Assembly: GCA_024636445.1 (NCBI GenBank)
Contig: JAGXHE010000021.1
Span: 1-32,898 of the forward strand
DNA: 32,898 nucleotides
Origin: Sulfitobacter sp.
GTDB lineage: Bacteria > Pseudomonadota > Alphaproteobacteria > Rhodobacterales > Rhodobacteraceae
Direction: 5' to 3'
Of this stretch, positions 1-7,584 are shown one piece after another. Below the pieces are notes generated by a model. It saw nothing but the letters and a program-made list of their open reading frames with translations, was not told the DNA's origin and did not search any database. The translations under genes and the position numbers were made by a program. Numbering within the stretch: position 1 is the stretch's first letter; every line of letters starts with the position of its first letter.

Positions 1-489
1 GGTCCGGTGCCCGTGAAAGTGCCGCGCGTTCGGGATCGGGGCGCTGGCGAAGACAAGATCACCTTCACGCCCAGCATCCTGCCGCGCTATCAGCGCAAAG
101 CGAAATCGGTCGAGGAACTGCTGCCGTGGCTTTACCTCAAGGGCGTATCCACGGGCGATTTCACCGAGGCGCTGGAGGCGCTGCTGGGTCCGAATGCCAA
201 GCGCCTGTCCGCCAAGACCGTCACGCGGCTGAAGGCGGACTGGTCGAAAGACTACGAGGCCTGGCAGAAATGCGATCTTGGTTCGCGGCGGTTTCTCTAC
301 ATCTGGGCGGATGGTGTCTACTTCAAACCGCGGATGGCTGAAGAAAAACAATGTGTTCTGGTGATCGTGGGTGCCGATGAGTATGGCCGCAAAGAACTGT
401 TGGCCATGACTGACGGTTTCCGCGAAAGCACGCAAAGCTGGCGCGAGGTTCTGCTTGATCTCAAGCGGCGCGGTGATGCAGTTCGGTAG
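1..489 (+). pseudogene. IS256-family transposase remnant, truncated at both ends
   Basis: The reading frame is open from base 1, so the 5' part lies outside the window. The visible part reads VPVKVPRVRDRG, then LLPWLYLKGVSTGDFTEAL, then LYIWADGVYFKPR and VIVGADEYGRKELL, all characteristic of IS256/mutator transposases. The Asp of WADGVYF is the likely first catalytic residue. The match runs to LLDLKRRG, after which four unrelated residues (DAVR) precede a stop at 487-489. Intact IS256 transposases are about 400 residues, and the second Asp and the Glu of the DDE triad would lie in the missing C-terminal half. No terminal inverted repeat is visible at the break. This is a dead remnant cut by a deletion or rearrangement near base 470. 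Confidence 0.85.
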
Positions 490-589
490 TCAGACACCAG
501 ACGCCTTCGTTGAAGTTGTAGGCTCTAGGCAGACGCAAGCAGTGTGGCGTCAGAGGCAAGCGGCGGCAGCTGCCGAGGAAGAAGGCTAA
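476..589 (+). other. Short open frame after the transposase break, possible tail of a lost gene
   Basis: A 37-codon frame opens with ATG at 476, in a different frame from the transposase, and ends in an Ala/Glu-rich tail (AAAAAEEEG) at a TAA. It begins right where transposase similarity stops, so it may be the 3' end of another gene cut by the rearrangement. I do not recognise the protein and see no ribosome binding site. It may be only chance open frame. Confidence 0.2.
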
Positions 590-599
590 TTCTAGATGC

Positions 600-618
600 G
601 GTGGCGACTCGGTGGCGA
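600..618. repeat. Two 8-bp direct repeats, GGTGGCGA, 11 bases apart
   Basis: GGTGGCGA occurs at 600-607 and again at 611-618, separated by CTC. The pair sits between the transposase debris and the tRNA-Asn terminator. Short spaced repeats like this can be recombinase arm sites near a tRNA attachment site, but nothing else here proves that. Confidence 0.3.
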
Positions 619-650
619 TTTGAACAACTATCGGCGAGCTTAGTCAAAAT

Positions 651-680
651 AAAAACCCTCTAAGTCATTGACCTAGAGGG
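651..680 (-). terminator. Rho-independent terminator of tRNA-Asn
   Basis: On the minus strand a perfect 7-bp stem, CCCTCTA (674-680) with TAGAGGG (656-662), encloses an 11-base loop and is followed by TTTTTATTTT. It begins 7 bases after the encoded CCA of the tRNA, as expected for a monocistronic tRNA gene. Confidence 0.85.
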
Positions 681-687
681 CTTATTT

Positions 688-762
688 TGGCTCCGACGGT
701 AGGGATCGAACCTACGACCAATTGATTAACAGTCAACTGCTCTACCGCTGAGCTACGTCGGA
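688..762 (-). tRNA. tRNA-Asn (GTT)
   Basis: The minus strand folds into a 75-base cloverleaf. The acceptor TCCGACG pairs fully with CGTCGGA, the discriminator is G, and CCA is encoded (688-690). The D-arm region is GCTCAGCGGTAGAGC, the anticodon loop CTGTTAATC gives anticodon GTT, and the T loop is GGTTCGATCC. The gene has its own promoter and terminator. Transposase debris starts about 200 bases beyond its 3' end, so this may be an old integration site. Confidence 0.95.
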
Positions 763-773
763 ACGGTTCGCGC

Positions 774-802
774 CGTATAGCAACAGTGTTTTCAGCCGTC
801 CA
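774..802 (-). promoter_or_regulatory. Promoter of tRNA-Asn
   Basis: On the minus strand a -35 hexamer TGGACG (797-802) and a -10 hexamer TATACG (774-779) are separated by 17 bases, with the -10 ending 11 bases before the tRNA 5' end. The other tRNA gene in this window has the same arrangement, which supports both calls. Confidence 0.6.
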
Positions 803-843
803 GAGGGTTTTGCCGAAAAAAACAACTTTTCCGGGCTGCAATT

Positions 844-1755
844 TCAAAGCGCTTTGAAGGCGCTGTTTGCAGACATCCGGCCCACGGGGGCGGCGCGGCG
901 TTTTCCGGTCAGATCCACGAGGTGTGCCAGTACGTTGCGGGTGGCGGCGCCCAGCAGGGCGGGCGGGGTTTCTGTGTAGATCGCGGCGGCCAGTTCGGCG
1001 GCGGTTGCGGGGCCTTGTGCCAGATGTGACAGGATTGACGCCTCGCGGCTGAGCCGGTGGCTGACCAGCCAGTCCAGACGCGCGGCAGTGTCAATTACGG
1101 GTGCGCCGTGGCCAGGATAGAACACACGCCATTGCCGCGATTGCAGCCGCGCGCAGGACGCCATGAAGTCGGTCAGGTCGCCATCAGGAGGCGACACCAG
1201 CGACGAGGCCCAGCCCATCACATGATCGGCGGTCAGGCAGGCGTCGCCCCAGGCCAGACACAGGTGGTTGCCTATATGGCCGGGGGTATGGATCGCTTCG
1301 AGCGACCAGCCGTCGCCGTCGATCACGGCACCGTCGGCCAAGGATATATCCGGCACGAACCCTTCGTCGATGCCTTCGCCTCCGCCGACCGTGTCGTCCT
1401 TGGCCATCAGTTGCATCACTTCGCTGCGGCCCGCATGGGCATCGCCAAAGGCCAGCACCGGGGCGCCGGTACGTTGGGCCAGCGTGTGGGCCAGTGGGGA
1501 ATGGTCCAGATGGGTGTGGGTGACGATGACATGCGTAATCTTCTGATCGGGCCCCACGGCGGACAGAATCGCTTGCAGATGTGCTTCGTCCTCGGGACCG
1601 GGGTCGATTACCGCCAGACCGCGGTTGCCCAGCAGATAGGTGTTGGTGCCGCGATAGGTCATCGGAGAAGGGTTCGGCGCCACGATACGGCGCAGTCCGG
1701 GTTCCAGCGTGTCGGCCACGCCAATCGCAGGATCAAAATCATCGGGTGGCAACAT
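844..1755 (-). CDS. Metallo-beta-lactamase-fold hydrolase (LACTB2-like)
   Basis: This 303-residue protein is probably a cytoplasmic metal-dependent hydrolase. The N-terminal part has NTYLLGNRGLAVIDPGPED, typical of glyoxalase II/LACTB2-like enzymes. The metal-binding signature HTHLDH gives H80, H82, D84 and H85, followed by IHTPGHIGNH and TADHVMGW, which supply the remaining ligands. About 80 C-terminal residues form a probable winged-helix domain (LSHLAQGPATAAELAAAIY), as in LACTB2 relatives. Members act as endoribonucleases or thioester hydrolases, and the substrate cannot be told from sequence. It is divergent from the EnvZ-like kinase with a 46-base gap. The start is supported by AGAAGAG upstream. 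Confidence 0.85.
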   Translation of the reverse strand: MLPPDDFDPAIGVADTLEPGLRRIVAPNPSPMTYRGTNTYLLGNRGLAVIDPGPEDEAHLQAILSAVGPDQKITHVIVTHTHLDHSPLAHTLAQRTGAPVLAFGDAHAGRSEVMQLMAKDDTVGGGEGIDEGFVPDISLADGAVIDGDGWSLEAIHTPGHIGNHLCLAWGDACLTADHVMGWASSLVSPPDGDLTDFMASCARLQSRQWRVFYPGHGAPVIDTAARLDWLVSHRLSREASILSHLAQGPATAAELAAAIYTETPPALLGAATRNVLAHLVDLTGKRRAAPVGRMSANSAFKAL

Positions 1756-1801
1756 GGCAGGGGCTCTTCTATCCGCTTCGGTTCACCGCTAGGGTTTAGA
1801 C

Positions 1802-3115
1802 ATGTCCTTTGAATGGCTCAAACACTATATGCCCCGCAGCCTCTATGGCCGAGCAGCACTTATCCTGCTGTTGCCAGTGGTTTTCGTGCAGGTGGTGGTG
1901 TCGGTGCTGTTCACCCAGCGCCATTTCGAGGGCGTGACCGCACAGATGACCAACGCCGTCGGCCGCGAGATCGAACTGGTGCTCGACACGGTGGAAGATG
2001 CACCCGACCGCACGCTGATCGGGCAGACTGTGCAAAGCCGTGCTCCACAGCTTGAGATTTTCGCCAGCGCAGTGGACGAGGCGCCCGTCGAGGATGCGTG
2101 GGATTGGTATGACCTGTCGGGTAGTTTCGTGGTCGCACGGATGCATGAGCGGGTGCCGCGTGCTGTTGCAGTCGATTTGTCCAAAAACAAGCGTGTACAT
2201 TTGTATGTCGAAATGCCCAGTGGCCTTGTGAAACTGGATTTCGACCGGCGCAGGGTTTCGGCGTCCAATCCGCACCAGCTGTTTGTAAACATGGTGTTTT
2301 TCAGTGTTCTGATCACCATCATTTCATTGATTTATTTACGCAACCAGTTGCGTCCGATCAAGCGTCTGGCGCGCGCCTCAGAGGCCTTTGGCCGCGGCCG
2401 ACACGTGCCCTATACACCGGCAGGAGCCACCGAAGTGCGCGCCGCAGGCGCTGCGTTCGTTGATATGCGCAATCGGATCGAGCGGCAGATCGAGACCCGC
2501 ACGCTGATGCTGTCGGGTGTCAGCCACGACTTGCGCACGCCGCTGACGCGGATGCGGTTGTCGCTTTCGATGCTGGACAATGACGACCGCGAGGCACTCG
2601 AACAGGACGTGGACCAGATGCAAAGCATGATCGACGAGTTCCTGAACTTCGCCAAGGGCGCTCAGGAGGGCGAGCCGGAAGAGATCGATCCGCTGGCGTT
2701 GATACGCGACATCGTGAGCGACCAGCAGCGGGCAGGGCGGCCAGTGACGCTGGAAACGGCCACGGGCGAGGGCAGCATCAATCTGCGCCCAATCGCCATG
2801 CGCCGTGCCATCGAAAATCTGATAAACAATGCGGTGCGCTACGGGACCAAGGCCGAGGTCAGCGTGGTTCTGACAGAAAAATCACTGCGATTCCGTGTCG
2901 AGGATGACGGGCCCGGCATCCCCGAAGACCGTCGCGCCGACGCACAGCGCCCCTTCACGCGTCTGGACCCTGCACGCAATCAGGACAAGGGCGGCGGTGT
3001 GGGCCTTGGCCTTGCCATCGCCACCGACATTGCCCGCGCCCACGGCGGGGTGTTGCGGTTGGGCAACAGCGAGCGGCTGGGCGGCTTGCGTGCGGATATC
3101 GTGATTGCGCGGTGA
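1802..3115 (+). CDS. EnvZ-like sensor histidine kinase
   Basis: This is a 437-residue inner-membrane histidine kinase. A first membrane segment lies near residues 17-37, then a periplasmic sensor of about 120 residues, a second membrane segment (VFFSVLITIISLIYL, about 163-180) and a HAMP region. The H-box SGVSHDLRTPLTRMRL places the phosphorylated residue at H242. The N-box (AIENLINNAVRYG), G1 (VEDDGPGIPEDRR) and G2 (GVGLGLAIA) motifs are intact. Architecture and length match the EnvZ/OmpR-type osmosensor group. No response regulator gene lies beside it, so its partner is elsewhere. AGGG sits 7 bases before the ATG. The specific stimulus is unknown. Confidence 0.85.
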   Translation: MSFEWLKHYMPRSLYGRAALILLLPVVFVQVVVSVLFTQRHFEGVTAQMTNAVGREIELVLDTVEDAPDRTLIGQTVQSRAPQLEIFASAVDEAPVEDAWDWYDLSGSFVVARMHERVPRAVAVDLSKNKRVHLYVEMPSGLVKLDFDRRRVSASNPHQLFVNMVFFSVLITIISLIYLRNQLRPIKRLARASEAFGRGRHVPYTPAGATEVRAAGAAFVDMRNRIERQIETRTLMLSGVSHDLRTPLTRMRLSLSMLDNDDREALEQDVDQMQSMIDEFLNFAKGAQEGEPEEIDPLALIRDIVSDQQRAGRPVTLETATGEGSINLRPIAMRRAIENLINNAVRYGTKAEVSVVLTEKSLRFRVEDDGPGIPEDRRADAQRPFTRLDPARNQDKGGGVGLGLAIATDIARAHGGVLRLGNSERLGGLRADIVIAR

Positions 3116-3345
3116 TGTGCTTGTTATCGACTGCGCACGAAGGGTGATGCACCGATTTTCTGCGCGCTTAGGCCCGAAAACTGGGCTTTGTTCCGTTGCA
3201 ACCGGGCTCGAGCGCATCCGCCATGATGGGTTTGCGACTATCGGTGCGACTCGCATGGCGTGGGTATTCAGGCGACATACAGTCGCAAATCCCTGGCGCG
3301 ATAAACCTTAACATCCGCCCGTAAGGGGCTGAATTATATGTATTT

Positions 3346-3422
3346 TGGTAGGCCCGGCAGGACTTGAACCCGCAACCAAAGCGTTATGAGCGCTCTGCTC
3401 TAACCAGTTGAGCTACAGGCCC
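3346..3422 (-). tRNA. tRNA with CAT anticodon, probably tRNA-Ile2 (lysidine-modified)
   Basis: The minus strand gives a 77-base tRNA with encoded CCA (3346-3348), anticodon loop CTCATAA and T loop GGTTCAAGTCC. The CAT anticodon fits elongator Met, initiator Met or the minor AUA-reading Ile2. The D arm and acceptor do not look like the initiator. The acceptor contains C4-G69 and C5-G68, the pairs known to be recognised by the lysidine synthetase TilS in tRNA-Ile2, so Ile2 is favoured over Met. The acceptor 5' GGGCCTG pairs with CGGGCCT through two G-U wobbles, one of them at the terminal pair. Confidence 0.85.
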
Positions 3423-3433
3423 GCCTGAGCGTT

Positions 3434-3462
3434 TGGGTAAGTTGCCAAAGCCGGTTCGTCAA
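3434..3462 (-). promoter_or_regulatory. Promoter of the tRNA(CAT) gene
   Basis: The minus strand has TTGACG (3457-3462), a 17-base spacer and TACCCA (3434-3439). The -10 ends 11 bases before the tRNA 5' end, the same geometry as at tRNA-Asn. Confidence 0.5.
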
Positions 3463-3548
3463 GAGAGAGCGTTGCACGTGCGCGCGGGATGTTCTAACCC
3501 CCCGTTTAAACCACGTCAAAAGCGACGCATTTGCCAAGGATCACAGCC

Positions 3549-4598
3549 ATGACCGAGCCGAAGAACGGGATCACCTATGCCGAAGCCGGCGTGGACATCG
3601 ATGCAGGCAACGCGCTTGTCGAGCGGATCAAACCTGCGGCCAAGAGCACGCATCGCTCGGGTGTGATGTCGGGCTTGGGTGGTTTCGGAGGATTGTTCGA
3701 CCTCAAGGCCGCAGGGTTCACCGATCCGGTTCTGGTCGCCGCCACCGACGGTGTGGGCACCAAGCTGCGCATCGCCATCGACACGGGCAACGTGGATGGC
3801 GTGGGCATTGATCTGGTCGCCATGTGCGTCAACGATCTGGTGTGCCAAGGGGCAGAGCCACTGTTTTTCCTCGACTATTTCGCGACGGGCAAGCTGGAAC
3901 TGGATCAGGCTGCCCGCATCATCGAAGGCATCGCTGCAGGCTGCAAGGCATCGGGCTGTGCGTTGATCGGCGGCGAGACGGCGGAAATGCCGGGCATGTA
4001 TCCGGCGGGTGATTTCGATCTGGCGGGCTTTTCGGTCGGTGCGATGGAGCGGGGGCACGAACTGCCCGCGGGCATCGCAGCGGGTCAGGTCCTGCTGGGC
4101 CTTGCTTCGGCAGGCGTGCACTCCAACGGGTTTTCGCTGGTGCGCAAGATTGTGGACCTCTCTGGCCTTGGCTGGGAGGATGCCTGCCCGTGGAGCGACG
4201 AAACGCTGGGGGCGGCTCTGCTGATGCCGACGCGTCTTTATGTGACGTCGGTTCTTGAGGCGATCCGCGCCGGCGGTGTGCGCGGTCTTGCCCATATCAC
4301 CGGCGGAGGTCTGACCGAAAACCTGCCGCGTATGCTGCCCGAGGGGCTGGGCTGCGAAGTGAACCTTGACGCATGGGCTCTGCCACCGGTGTTTCGCTGG
4401 TTGGTCGACAATGGCGGCATGGATCAGGCCGAACTGCTGAAAACATTCAACGCAGGCATCGGCATGGTCATGGTCGTTGACGCGGATGCGGTCGACACTC
4501 TGGTGCCGCTGCTGGAGGCGGCGGGCGAGACCGTCTGCACGCTGGGCCACGTCGTGGCAGGCAACGGCGAGGTGACATACTCCGGGTCGCTGGTGTGA
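3549..4598 (+). CDS. purM: Phosphoribosylformylglycinamidine cyclo-ligase (AIR synthetase)
   Basis: PurM closes the imidazole ring, converting FGAM and ATP to AIR in step five of de novo purine synthesis in the cytoplasm. The 349-residue product has the usual family length. Recognisable elements are [12 protein letters not shown] at the N-terminus, the glycine-rich segment [10 protein letters not shown], the nucleotide loop [31 protein letters not shown], and [15 protein letters not shown]. The frame is open from a TTG at 3531, but the ATG at 3549 is chosen because AAGGA ends 8 bases before it and the N-terminus then matches the family. The stop overlaps the purN start by four bases, so the two are translationally coupled. 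Confidence 0.96.
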   Translation: MTEPKNGITYAEAGVDIDAGNALVERIKPAAKSTHRSGVMSGLGGFGGLFDLKAAGFTDPVLVAATDGVGTKLRIAIDTGNVDGVGIDLVAMCVNDLVCQGAEPLFFLDYFATGKLELDQAARIIEGIAAGCKASGCALIGGETAEMPGMYPAGDFDLAGFSVGAMERGHELPAGIAAGQVLLGLASAGVHSNGFSLVRKIVDLSGLGWEDACPWSDETLGAALLMPTRLYVTSVLEAIRAGGVRGLAHITGGGLTENLPRMLPEGLGCEVNLDAWALPPVFRWLVDNGGMDQAELLKTFNAGIGMVMVVDADAVDTLVPLLEAAGETVCTLGHVVAGNGEVTYSGSLV

Positions 4599-5185
4599 CG
4601 CAGCGCGTTGCGATTTTCGTCTCGGGGGGCGGATCGAACATGCGCGCACTGGTCGCGGACATGGTCGGCGACCATGCGGCGCGCCCTGTCGTGGTGGTGT
4701 CGAACAACGCGGGCGCTGGCGGCATCGCATGGGCCAAGGGGCAGGGCATCGCCACCGAAGTCGTCGATCACCGCCCCTACGGCGAAGACCGCGCGGCCTT
4801 CGAGGCGGCGTTGGACGCGGCATTGGCCAAACATACCCCCGACATGATTTGCCTCGCGGGCTTCATGCGGGTTCTGACGGCGGGTTTCGTCAGCCCGTGG
4901 CAGGGCAGGATGCTGAACATCCACCCCTCGCTGCTGCCGAAGTACCGCGGCCTGCACACGCACCGCCGCGCGATCGAAGCGGGCGACACGAAACACGGCT
5001 GCACCGTGCATCTGGTCACGCCCGAGCTGGACGACGGTCCGGTGCTGGGTCAGGCGACAGTGCCGGTCCTGCCTGAGGATACCGCCGATGCGCTGACCGC
5101 GCGCGTGCTGGAACAGGAACACCGACTGTACCCCGCCGTACTGCGCCGTTTTGCGTCCGGCGATACGTCACGTCTCGATTTTTGA
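4595..5185 (+). CDS. purN: Phosphoribosylglycinamide formyltransferase
   Basis: PurN transfers a formyl group from 10-formyl-THF to GAR, giving FGAR in step three of purine synthesis. The 196-residue protein starts with GTG inside the purM stop (GTGTGA overlap) and reads [15 protein letters not shown], the substrate phosphate loop. The catalytic segment [20 protein letters not shown] contains the Asn-x-His pair, and [20 protein letters not shown] supplies the catalytic Asp. Length and motifs are complete. It forms an operon with purM. Confidence 0.96.
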   Translation: MTQRVAIFVSGGGSNMRALVADMVGDHAARPVVVVSNNAGAGGIAWAKGQGIATEVVDHRPYGEDRAAFEAALDAALAKHTPDMICLAGFMRVLTAGFVSPWQGRMLNIHPSLLPKYRGLHTHRRAIEAGDTKHGCTVHLVTPELDDGPVLGQATVPVLPEDTADALTARVLEQEHRLYPAVLRRFASGDTSRLDF

Positions 5186-5203
5186 GCTCTCTGGCCTTGC
5201 CCG

Positions 5204-5220
5204 TGCCTATGGTGTAGGCA
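5204..5220. repeat. Small dyad upstream of rnd (TGCCTA / TAGGCA)
   Basis: TGCCTA (5204-5209) and TAGGCA (5215-5220) form a perfect 6-bp dyad around a 5-base centre, in the 77-base gap between purN and rnd. It could be an operator half-site pair or a small mRNA hairpin. There is no T-tract, so it is not a standard terminator. Confidence 0.3.
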
Positions 5221-5262
5221 TCTTGAAGCCGTGCAGTCCGGACATAAGGTTAAGACCCAACG

Positions 5263-6423
5263 ATGAGAACACTGACGACGACCGAAGAGCTTGCAGCCTA
5301 CTGTGAAGAGGCCGCGCAACATCCTTATGTAACTGTCGATACTGAATTTTTGCGCGAACGCACCTATTACTCCAAGCTGTGTCTGGTGCAACTGGCAATG
5401 CCCGGCACCGACGACACCGGTGCCGTTCTGCTGGACCCGCTGGTCGAAGGGCTGTCGCTGGAGCCGCTGTACGAACTTTTCCGTGATCCTTCCGTCGTCA
5501 AAGTGTTTCACGCGGCGCGGCAGGATCTCGAGATATTCTTTGTGGATGCTGGCGTTTTTCCCGTCCCGCTGTTCGACACCCAAGTGGCCGCGATGGTTTG
5601 TGGCTTTGGCGAGCAGGTTGGCTACGAGACCCTCGTGCGCAAGATCGCAAAAGCGCCGCTGGACAAGACCTCGCGGTTTACCGACTGGTCGCGCCGCCCG
5701 CTGACCGACGCGCAAAAGACCTACGCGCTGGCCGATGTCACACACCTGCGCCAGATATACGAATTCCTTGCCGCACGGCTGGAGGAAACCGGCCGCAGCG
5801 CCTGGGTCGAGGAAGAATTGCAGATTCTGCTGTCGCCAGACACCTACACCGTTGCACCAGACCAAGCGTGGAAACGGGTCAAGACCCGCACCAACAGCGC
5901 GCGTTTCCTTGGGCTTGTGCGTGAACTGGCCGCCTTTCGCGAAGTTTATGCCCAAGAGCGTAACATCCCGCGCAACCGTGTCTATAAAGACGACGCATTG
6001 GTTGAACTGGCCAGCAACAAGCCGCAAAACCTAGAAGAGTTGAACCGCGCCCGCCTGCTGCTGCGCGAAGCGCGGCGGGGCGAGATTGCGGATGGTATCC
6101 TTGAGGCTGTCAAACGCGGTGTGAACATGGATGCGGCCAAGCTGCCAAAGCCCGACCTGAGCCGCGAAAAGCTGCAGGTGAACCCGGCGCTGGCCGATCT
6201 GCTGCGGGTGCTGCTGAAGGCAAAGACCGAAAGCGCAGGCGTCGCGGCCAAACTGATCGCACCCGCTGCCGATCTCGATGCCATTGCCGCCGGAATGCGC
6301 GATGTGCAGGCACTCAGCGGCTGGCGCAACGAGGTGTTCGGCAACGATGCCCTGCGCCTGTGCGACGGCAAGATCGCCCTCGCGGCCAAGGGTCAGACAG
6401 TCAGGGTCGTTGAATTGGACTGA
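5263..6423 (+). CDS. rnd: Ribonuclease D
   Basis: RNase D is a 3'-to-5' exoribonuclease that trims tRNA and other stable RNA precursors. The 386-residue product has the DEDDy exonuclease domain first: VDTEFLRERTYY provides the first Asp and the Glu, HAARQDLEIFF the second Asp, and TYALADVTHLRQIY the Tyr and last Asp. A first HRDC domain follows at roughly residues 205-290 (LVRELAAFREVYAQERNIPRNRVYKDDALVELA is its core), and the C-terminus resembles the second helical HRDC-like region. Length agrees with bacterial RNase D. It lies downstream of purMN with its own short upstream gap. Confidence 0.94.
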   Translation: MRTLTTTEELAAYCEEAAQHPYVTVDTEFLRERTYYSKLCLVQLAMPGTDDTGAVLLDPLVEGLSLEPLYELFRDPSVVKVFHAARQDLEIFFVDAGVFPVPLFDTQVAAMVCGFGEQVGYETLVRKIAKAPLDKTSRFTDWSRRPLTDAQKTYALADVTHLRQIYEFLAARLEETGRSAWVEEELQILLSPDTYTVAPDQAWKRVKTRTNSARFLGLVRELAAFREVYAQERNIPRNRVYKDDALVELASNKPQNLEELNRARLLLREARRGEIADGILEAVKRGVNMDAAKLPKPDLSREKLQVNPALADLLRVLLKAKTESAGVAAKLIAPAADLDAIAAGMRDVQALSGWRNEVFGNDALRLCDGKIALAAKGQTVRVVELD

Positions 6424-6435
6424 CCTTTCGGTCAG
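6420..6435 (+). terminator. Hairpin overlapping the rnd stop codon
   Basis: CTGACC-TTTC-GGTCAG is a perfect 6-bp stem with a 4-base loop, and the rnd TGA lies in its left arm. It separates the convergent rnd and lipoprotein genes. No T-tract follows, so it is either a weak terminator or a 3'-end stabiliser. Confidence 0.35.
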
Positions 6436-6472
6436 CAGAATTGAACATCAACAGTGTTATAGTCGCCTGTGA

Positions 6473-7000
6473 TTAGCGGCGAGTCGTCCGTGCATTGCTT
6501 GCGCCCACAACGCGGATCGTGGTCACACCGCGCAGTTGTTGCTCTGTAACCGCATGGGCCGCCGTCACCGTGCGCGTCGCCGTAGATCCGCCGACAGCGG
6601 CGTTCTGGGGCAGCCGTCCTTCGAGGCGATAGCTCAGCACACCGTCCACGGGTTCGTCGTCTTCGGTCTCGGGTGTCAGTTGAACTTCGTACAGACCCTG
6701 CGCGGGCGAGATGCCGGACGCGCGGATGATCGCACCGCCGGGCACACGCTCGACCACCAGATCGGACACGGTGTCGATAGGCTGGCCCAGATAAACCTCG
6801 CGTTCGGCGCGCTTGCGTTGGAACAGCCCCACACGGCCGCTGGGGATCAGCGGGTTGGTGCTTGCCGTGGGGGTGATCACGACTGTTTCGGACCGGGATG
6901 TGCCAAACCAGTTGAACGGATTGACCCGGCTGTCACGGACAGTGGCGCACCCTCCAAGGGCGAGGGACGAGATCAGAAGGGCGGAAAGTGTAAGACGCAT
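6473..7000 (-). CDS. Predicted outer-membrane lipoprotein of unknown function
   Basis: The 175-residue product starts with a lipoprotein signal peptide, MRLTLSALLISSLALGGC, giving the lipidated residue as C18. The mature part begins ATVRDSRVNPFNWFGTSRSE and continues as a mainly beta, soluble periplasmic region with YLGQPIDTVSDLVVERVPGG and TPETEDDEPVDGVLSYRLEG. I do not recognise a named domain. Residue 19 is Ala rather than Asp, so outer-membrane sorting is expected from general rules. It is divergent from sufE and convergent with rnd. Confidence 0.75.
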   Translation of the reverse strand: MRLTLSALLISSLALGGCATVRDSRVNPFNWFGTSRSETVVITPTASTNPLIPSGRVGLFQRKRAEREVYLGQPIDTVSDLVVERVPGGAIIRASGISPAQGLYEVQLTPETEDDEPVDGVLSYRLEGRLPQNAAVGGSTATRTVTAAHAVTEQQLRGVTTIRVVGASNARTTRR

Positions 7001-7127
7001 ATTGGATTGCCTGTTGTTTGGCTTTTGTTAGCCCATCGGGGCGTGGTTGAAAAGCATCATGCGCGAGGGGGTGGACCTTTGGCCAGAGGAGACTTACCTC
7101 CGAGATGTAATCAGAGAGGTGTTTTTC

Positions 7128-7535
7128 ATGGCTCAAGCCGCTTTTGAAAAAATTGTCGAAGACTTCGAGTTTCTTGAGGATTGGGAAGATCGCTATCGCT
7201 ACGTTATCGAACAGGGCAAGGCGATGGACCCGCTGGAAGACGCGCTGAAGGTGCCCGCGACCAAGGTGGAAGGGTGCGCGAGCCAGGTCTGGCTGCATCC
7301 GCAGATCGACGCAGGGGTGTTTCACTTCGATGGCGAAAGCGACGCGATGATCGTGCGCGGGCTGATCGCGGTGCTGCGCACGCTCTACAACGGCGTGCCC
7401 GTGGGCGAGGTTCTGGCTGTCGATGCGCGCGCGGAACTGGAGCGGCTGGGGCTGAACGATCATTTGTCGGCACAACGCTCGAACGGGTTGCGCGCGATGA
7501 TCGAGCGGATTCGCGATGTAGCTGCTGCGGCGTAA
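7128..7535 (+). CDS. sufE: SufE family cysteine desulfuration protein
   Basis: SufE accepts persulfide sulfur from the cysteine desulfurase SufS and delivers it for Fe-S cluster assembly in the cytoplasm. The 135-residue protein shows FEKIVEDFEFLEDWEDRYRYVIEQGK and the hallmark VEGCASQVWL, whose Cys carries the persulfide. The frame extends upstream to 7047, but the ATG at 7128 has AGAGAGG about 8 bases before it and gives the usual family N-terminus and length. No sufS or other suf genes lie in the window, so it works with a distant suf operon. Confidence 0.92.
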   Translation: MAQAAFEKIVEDFEFLEDWEDRYRYVIEQGKAMDPLEDALKVPATKVEGCASQVWLHPQIDAGVFHFDGESDAMIVRGLIAVLRTLYNGVPVGEVLAVDARAELERLGLNDHLSAQRSNGLRAMIERIRDVAAAA

Positions 7536-7537
7536 TC

Positions 7538-7584
7538 GGGGGCCAGCCCCCTGACCCCCCGGGATATTTAGGGCCAAAAGAAGA
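7538..7584. repeat. Roseobacter-type intergenic hairpin element between sufE and the DUF1638 gene
   Basis: GGGGG-CCAG-CCCCC forms a 5-bp G/C stem with a 4-base loop (7538-7551), followed by a C/G-rich run and then ATATTTAGGGCCAAAAGAAG up to the stop codon of the neighbouring minus-strand gene. From memory, very similar sequences recur between genes in many Rhodobacterales genomes. It fills the whole gap between two convergent genes and may act as a transcription end signal. I see no second good copy in this window. Confidence 0.5.

Noticed and set aside
3105-3311. Short plus-strand frame after the EnvZ-like kinase
   Set aside because: No ribosome binding site and no family resemblance. The 230-base gap to the tRNA holds only weak small dyads.
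3516-4823. 435-codon minus-strand frame opposite purM and purN
   Set aside because: Shadow of two complete purine genes; composition is typical of antisense high-GC frames.
5050-6027. 325-codon minus-strand frame opposite rnd
   Set aside because: The plus strand encodes RNase D with all DEDDy motifs.
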